A DNA stretch of 64,000 nucleotides from Deltaproteobacteria bacterium (lineage in GTDB: Bacteria > Myxococcota_A > UBA9160 > UBA4427). A program made the position numbers and the translations under genes. The stretch is taken from NCBI GenBank assembly GCA_029261855.1, contig JAJDAN010000039.1, positions 1 through 64,000 of the forward strand, read 5' to 3'. Every line of letters starts with the position of its first letter. Within the stretch, counting starts at the first letter, position 1. The notes beneath the pieces were generated by a model. It had not been told where the DNA came from and did not search any database. It saw only the letters and a list, made by a program, of their open reading frames with translations. Shown in pieces: positions 59,738-64,000 of the stretch.

Positions 59738-61570
59738 TTGCCGAAGAAGTCCTTGCCGAAGTACATCCCGCTCGAGACGCGATTCGCCAAGGACGTCGAC
59801 CCGAGCGATCCGCTGCCCGACTACCCGCGGCCGCAGCTGCAGCGCGAGCGTTGGCAGAATCTGAACGGCCCGTGGGACCTGGCGATCGTGGCCAGCGCCC
59901 AGGCGCGCCCCGACCTCTTCCCGCATCGCATCATCGTGCCGTTCGCCATCGAGGCCCCGCTCGGGGGAGTCGAGGAGAGGCTGAGCCCCGACCAGCGAGC
60001 GTGGTACCGGCGTCGCTTCCGCGCGCCAACGCTCGCTTCCGGCGAGCGACTGCTGCTGCACTTCGGCGCTGTGGACTGGGCCTGCGAGGTCGAGATCGAC
60101 GGTCAGTCGGTCGGCCGGCACCGGGGCGGGCACGTCCCCTTCCACTTCGACGTGACGGACGCCCTGGCGGCGGAAGGCCCGACGGAAGCCCAGGACGAGC
60201 ACGAGATCGTCGTGGTGGTCCACGACCCCACGGACCAGGGCTTCCAGCCCGTCGGCAAGCAATCCCTCGACCCGCGCATCATCCAGTACACGGCAGTCAG
60301 CGGCATCTGGCAGACGGTCTGGCTCGAGCCGGTGCCCGCCACCCGCATCGTGGCGGTGCGGGCCGAGACCCGGCTGGCGAGCGACGAAGTCGTCCTTCAC
60401 GTCGGCACCGTCCAGACGCGGCCCGGCGACCGCATCGTCGTCTCCACGGCGGGAGTCGAGGCTCGCAGCGAGGCCGTCTCGGACGAGACGAGCCTGGTGC
60501 TGCCCCTCCCGGGCCTGCGCGCCTGGTGCCCCGATGATCCTCACCTCTACGATGTCGCGCTTCGCGTCGAACGCGAGGGTGCCGTCGTCGACCGTGCGAC
60601 GAGCTACTTCGGCGCCCGCGAGGTCGGTGTCGGACGCGACGGCGACGGGATCTGGCGCCTGTGGCTCAATGGCCGGCCGGTCTTCCACCTCGGCCCGCTC
60701 GACCAGGGGTGGTGGCCCGACGGGCTGTACACGGCGCCCACAGACGAGGCCCTCGTCTTCGACATCGAAGCCACCCAACGCATGGGCTTCAACACCATCC
60801 GCAAGCACGTGAAGATCGAGCCCGCGCGCTGGTACTGGCACGCCGACCGGCTGGGGCTCCTGGTGTGGCAGGACATGCCGTCCCCGCGCTTCGACCAGAA
60901 GCGCTTCTTCGAGCAGGTCGTGAAAGAGAAGAGGCGCCCCCAGGACCTCGACTACGATCTGACCGTTTCACCCGAGACGGCGTCCGCCTTCCGCGAAGAG
61001 CTCGACGCCATGCTCGACGCTCTTGCGCCCTTCGCCTGCATCGTGACCTGGGTCCCGTTCAACGAGGCCTGGGGACAGTTCGACACCGACGCCGTGCTCG
61101 ATTCCGTCGCCCGGCGCGATCCGTCGCGGGTCGTCGACGGCCCGAGCGGCTGGCAGGACACAGGCTGCGGCGGCCTGCGCGACCATCACGTCTACAACGA
61201 GGAAAAGAATCTGCCGCCCCTCGAGGACGACCGCCCCATCGTATACGGCGAGTTCGGCGGGCTGAAGCTCGGCGTGGAGGGGCATCTCGGCGCGGAGCGC
61301 GGCTGGGGCTACCAGGACTTCGAAAGCCCCGAGGCCTTCGAGGAGGCCTACTGCGCGCTCATGGGGGTGATCGAAGACCTCGTGGGCCGTGGCCTCGCGG
61401 CAGCCATCTACACCCAGACCACCGACGTCGAGAGCGAGCTGAACGGGCTTCTCACCTACGATCGGGAGGCCTTCAAGATCGACCCGGATCGACTCGCGGC
61501 GATCCACCGGCGCCTGATCGACCGACTTTCACGCTCGACCCGAACCTCTCGAGGAGCCCCGCATGAGTGA
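59738..61570 (+). CDS. Glycoside hydrolase family 2 protein
   Basis: A GH2 enzyme of about 610 residues: jelly-roll sugar-binding domain (GAVDWACEVEIDGQSVGRHRGGHVPFHFDVT), Ig-like domain, and TIM barrel with the acid/base Glu in TWVPFNEAWGQFDTD and the nucleophile Glu in VYGEFGGLKLGVEG. The substrate (galactoside, mannoside, glucuronide) is not clear. The start is uncertain: TTG at 59738 is used; no good ATG is nearby. It overlaps the next crotonase gene by eight bases. Confidence 0.85.
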   Translation: MPKKSLPKYIPLETRFAKDVDPSDPLPDYPRPQLQRERWQNLNGPWDLAIVASAQARPDLFPHRIIVPFAIEAPLGGVEERLSPDQRAWYRRRFRAPTLASGERLLLHFGAVDWACEVEIDGQSVGRHRGGHVPFHFDVTDALAAEGPTEAQDEHEIVVVVHDPTDQGFQPVGKQSLDPRIIQYTAVSGIWQTVWLEPVPATRIVAVRAETRLASDEVVLHVGTVQTRPGDRIVVSTAGVEARSEAVSDETSLVLPLPGLRAWCPDDPHLYDVALRVEREGAVVDRATSYFGAREVGVGRDGDGIWRLWLNGRPVFHLGPLDQGWWPDGLYTAPTDEALVFDIEATQRMGFNTIRKHVKIEPARWYWHADRLGLLVWQDMPSPRFDQKRFFEQVVKEKRRPQDLDYDLTVSPETASAFREELDAMLDALAPFACIVTWVPFNEAWGQFDTDAVLDSVARRDPSRVVDGPSGWQDTGCGGLRDHHVYNEEKNLPPLEDDRPIVYGEFGGLKLGVEGHLGAERGWGYQDFESPEAFEEAYCALMGVIEDLVGRGLAAAIYTQTTDVESELNGLLTYDREAFKIDPDRLAAIHRRLIDRLSRSTRTSRGAPHE

Positions 61571-62312
61571 ACGCATCCTGCGACGCGACACCGGCGCGCT
61601 GTGCACCCTGACCTTGAATCGCCCGGAGAAGCTCAACGCCCTCGACGAGGAGACCTTCGAAGAACTCGCCGGCCACGTCGAATCGCTCGAGGCGGACGAA
61701 GCCATCGCGTGCGTCATCCTCCGGGGCGCGGGACGCTCGTTCTGCGCCGGCAACGATCTCGACGACATCGCGGCGGGCCGGCGATCCGAAGACCCGCACT
61801 TCCGCGGCAAGACCGTCGAGCGTCTCGCCAACATCCCACAGCCGCTCGTCGCGCAGATCCATGGCCATTGCTACACGGGCGGGCTCGAGCTGGCGCTCGC
61901 GGCCGATCTCCTGATCGCCGCCGAGAGCGCGCGTTTCGCGGACACCCATGGCAAGTGGGGGCTGACGCCGCTCTGGGGCATGAGCCAGCGGCTGCCGAGA
62001 CGCGTCGGGGTGTCCCGCGCCAAGGAGCTGATGTTCACCAGCCGAACCGTGTCCGCGCCCGAAGCCCTGGCCATCGGCCTTCTGGACGGTTGCGTACCCG
62101 ACGAGCTGCTGTCCGAGGAAATCGGCGGGCTCACGGCTGCCATCCTCGCGAACTCCAGCTTCAGCAACCGTGCGAACAAGCGCACGCTCGAAGACACCAG
62201 CGGGATGAGCTTGCAGGCCGGTCTGCGACATGAGCGCGACGAGAACGCGGGAATGGCGCCCGATGCGCAGGAACGCATCGCGAGCTTCGCGAAGCGAAAG
62301 AGGGCTGAGTAG
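61563..62312 (+). CDS. Enoyl-CoA hydratase/isomerase family protein
   Basis: A 249-residue crotonase: CTLTLNRPEKLNALDEETF, VILRGAGRSFCAGNDLDD, AQIHGHCYTGGLELALAADLLIAAESARFADTHGKWGLTPLWGMSQRL. It overlaps the GH2 gene by eight bases and is part of the P450-GH2-crotonase run. The acyl-CoA substrate is unknown. Confidence 0.9.
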   Translation: MSERILRRDTGALCTLTLNRPEKLNALDEETFEELAGHVESLEADEAIACVILRGAGRSFCAGNDLDDIAAGRRSEDPHFRGKTVERLANIPQPLVAQIHGHCYTGGLELALAADLLIAAESARFADTHGKWGLTPLWGMSQRLPRRVGVSRAKELMFTSRTVSAPEALAIGLLDGCVPDELLSEEIGGLTAAILANSSFSNRANKRTLEDTSGMSLQAGLRHERDENAGMAPDAQERIASFAKRKRAE

Positions 62313-62621
62313 AAATGGGGGATCCGGACCCGAGTCCTGACCCGGGTTCGCCCCAGTGCTTCACCCGATTCCGTGACCCTCGGGGCATCAAACGGCGTCC
62401 CTGGAGTGCCGAATCGCCAAGAATGGTTGCACCCCCTACCCAAGACGCTCCGTCCCGGCTGTAATTGTCCGCCTTCGCGCTCACCCCGTATTCGTGGCCG
62501 ATGGAAAGGTCACCGCGCGGGCTCTGAGGGACACTCACCGGGGGGAGGTCGACGCGCAGCGTTCGATCTCCCGTGGCTTTTTCTCTTCCATCTCGACCTT
62601 TCATCTGGACATAGGGAATTC
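62313..62621 (+). other. Intergenic region upstream of pckG
   Basis: About 309 bases without a convincing gene. The antisense frames are low-quality. It contains GC-rich partial repeats near 62325-62350 (GACCCGAGTCC, GACCCGGGTTC) that may terminate the upstream operon, and must carry the pckG promoter; no clear -10/-35 pair was identified. Confidence 0.4.
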
Positions 62622-64000
62622 ATGAGCATCGACGCCCCTACCCGCAACGCCCGACTCCTCGCCTGGGTCGACGAAGTCGCCGCCCTCGCCCAGCCCGACC
62701 AGGTCCACTGGTGTGACGGCTCCCAGGCCGAGTACGACGAGATGTTCGAGAACATGCTGGCGACCGGAACGGCCCAGCGACTCGACGAGAGCAAGCGACC
62801 GAATTCGTACCTGGTTCTGAGCGACCCGGCGGATGTGGCCCGGGTGGAGGACCGCACCTTCATCTGCTGCGAGAAGAAGGACGACGCCGGACCGACGAAC
62901 AACTGGAAGGACCCCGCCGAGATGAAGGAGACCCTGCGCGGTCTCTTCCAGGGCTGCATGCGCGGCCGCACCCTGTACGTCGTCCCGTTCAGCATGGGGC
63001 CCCTCGGATCGCACATCGCCCACATCGGCGTCCAGCTTTCGGACTCGCCGTACGTGGTCGCCAACATGCGGACGATGACGCGCATGGGGACGAAGGTCCT
63101 CGACGTCCTCGGTGACGGCGACTTCGTCCCCTGCCTGCATTCGGTCGGCGCCCCGCTCGAGCCGGGGCAGCAAGATGTCGCCTGGCCCTGCAACAGCGAC
63201 AACAAGTACATCGTGCACTTTCCGGAGACCCGCGAGATCTGGAGCTATGGCTCGGGCTACGGCGGCAACGCCCTGCTCGGCAAGAAGTGCTTCGCGCTCC
63301 GCATCGCATCGACCATGGCCCGCGACGAGGGCTGGCTCGCCGAGCACATGCTGATCCTCAAGCTCACCTCCCCCGAGAGCGAGGTGCGCTACGTCGCCGC
63401 CGCTTTCCCGAGCGCCTGCGGCAAGACGAATCTCGCCATGCTGAACCCGACAGTGCCGGGCTGGAAGGTCGAGACCGTCGGCGACGACATCGCCTGGATG
63501 AAGTTCGGCGACGACGGCCAGCTGTACGCCATCAACCCCGAGGCAGGCTTCTTCGGCGTCGCGCCGGGGACCAGCATGCGGTCGAACCCCAACGCCATGC
63601 TGGGCCTCGAGCGCAACTGCATCTTCACCAATGTCGCCATGACGGACGACGGCGACATCTGGTGGGAGGACATGACCGACGAGCCGCCCGCCCACCTCGT
63701 CGATTGGCGTGGAGAGGACTGGACGCCGAAGAGCGAGAGGAAGGCCGCCCATCCAAACGCCCGCTTCACCTCGCCCGCCAGCCAGTGCCCCGTGATCGCA
63801 CCGGAATGGGAAGACCCCAACGGTGTTCCCATCAGCGCGATCCTGTTCGGCGGGCGCCGCGCCACCGTCGTGCCGCTGGTGCACGAAGCGCGCGACTGGC
63901 AGCACGGCACCTTCCTGGGCTCGATCATCTCGAGCGAGAAGACCGCCGCCGCCGCCGGCACGGTTGGCGAGCTGCGCCGCGACCCGATGGCCATGCTGCC
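62622..64000 (+). CDS. pckG: Phosphoenolpyruvate carboxykinase (GTP), cut by the right edge
   Basis: At least 459 residues of GTP-dependent PEPCK, which makes PEP from oxaloacetate and GTP in gluconeogenesis. Hallmarks seen are the substrate-binding [23 protein letters not shown], the P-loop [16 protein letters not shown] with the reactive Cys, the metal/kinase-2 motif [24 protein letters not shown], and [17 protein letters not shown]. The ATG at 62622-62624 fits the family N-terminus. The C-terminal ~150 residues lie outside the window. Confidence 0.96.
   Translation, partial: MSIDAPTRNARLLAWVDEVAALAQPDQVHWCDGSQAEYDEMFENMLATGTAQRLDESKRPNSYLVLSDPADVARVEDRTFICCEKKDDAGPTNNWKDPAEMKETLRGLFQGCMRGRTLYVVPFSMGPLGSHIAHIGVQLSDSPYVVANMRTMTRMGTKVLDVLGDGDFVPCLHSVGAPLEPGQQDVAWPCNSDNKYIVHFPETREIWSYGSGYGGNALLGKKCFALRIASTMARDEGWLAEHMLILKLTSPESEVRYVAAAFPSACGKTNLAMLNPTVPGWKVETVGDDIAWMKFGDDGQLYAINPEAGFFGVAPGTSMRSNPNAMLGLERNCIFTNVAMTDDGDIWWEDMTDEPPAHLVDWRGEDWTPKSERKAAHPNARFTSPASQCPVIAPEWEDPNGVPISAILFGGRRATVVPLVHEARDWQHGTFLGSIISSEKTAAAAGTVGELRRDPMAML

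Overview
The window is about 64 kb of high-GC DNA from a Gram-negative bacterium. The gene content fits an aerobic, probably uncultured, deltaproteobacterial or myxococcal-type heterotroph: several acyl-CoA dehydrogenases and crotonases, Rieske oxygenases, a P450, a Cys-type sulfatase, an outer-membrane barrel protein, exported proteins with a VPxLxPxG C-terminal sorting tail, and GTP-dependent PEP carboxykinase. The lineage is inferred from content only. TGA ends many ordinary genes here, so the genetic code is standard.

Region 1 (1 to about 14,527) is an integrated phage-derived element. A tyrosine integrase (cut by the left edge) ends a leftward gene series: HTH protein, two tail/late-control-D-like genes, a DnaB-N-like protein, a RepA/RecA-fold ATPase, a candidate small terminase, the large terminase, an RHH repressor with a divergent serine recombinase, an acidic protein with a duplicated domain, an M41-like protease and a lipoprotein. 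No capsid, portal or tail-tube gene is recognisable, so it looks like a satellite or reduced prophage. Its right end is the 3' half of a tRNA-Met gene, taken to be the att site.

Region 2 (14.5-28.5 kb) is host chromosome: a crotonase, a rhodanese, a PrdB/GrdB-like reductase with an in-frame UGA, a sugar transferase, a UbiA prenyltransferase, a TauD-type dioxygenase, an AidB-like acyl-CoA dehydrogenase, a double-HTH LuxR regulator, a sorting-tail protein, a DEAD-box helicase and RF3.

Region 3 (28.5-36 kb) holds a mer operon (merR, thioredoxin-like, merTP, merB), without merA in this window, and a redox/envelope group. Two of its genes, merB and a peroxiredoxin-like gene, have an in-frame UGA exactly where the catalytic cysteine belongs, each followed by a SECIS-like hairpin. 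With the PrdB-like gene this makes three probable selenoproteins in about 18 kb, the main discovery of the window.

Region 4 (36-64 kb) is catabolic and regulatory: a TetR/AurF-like pair; an aromatic-degradation-type operon (FAH family, membrane protein, FAD hydroxylase) opposite a TetR gene with overlapping palindromes between them; a sulfatase; an FAD monooxygenase; an MFS transporter; a glutamate-synthase-like FMN protein; a VWA protein; two Rieske oxygenases; crotonases; a fused acyl-CoA dehydrogenase; a P450; a GH2 glycosidase; and pckG running off the right edge.
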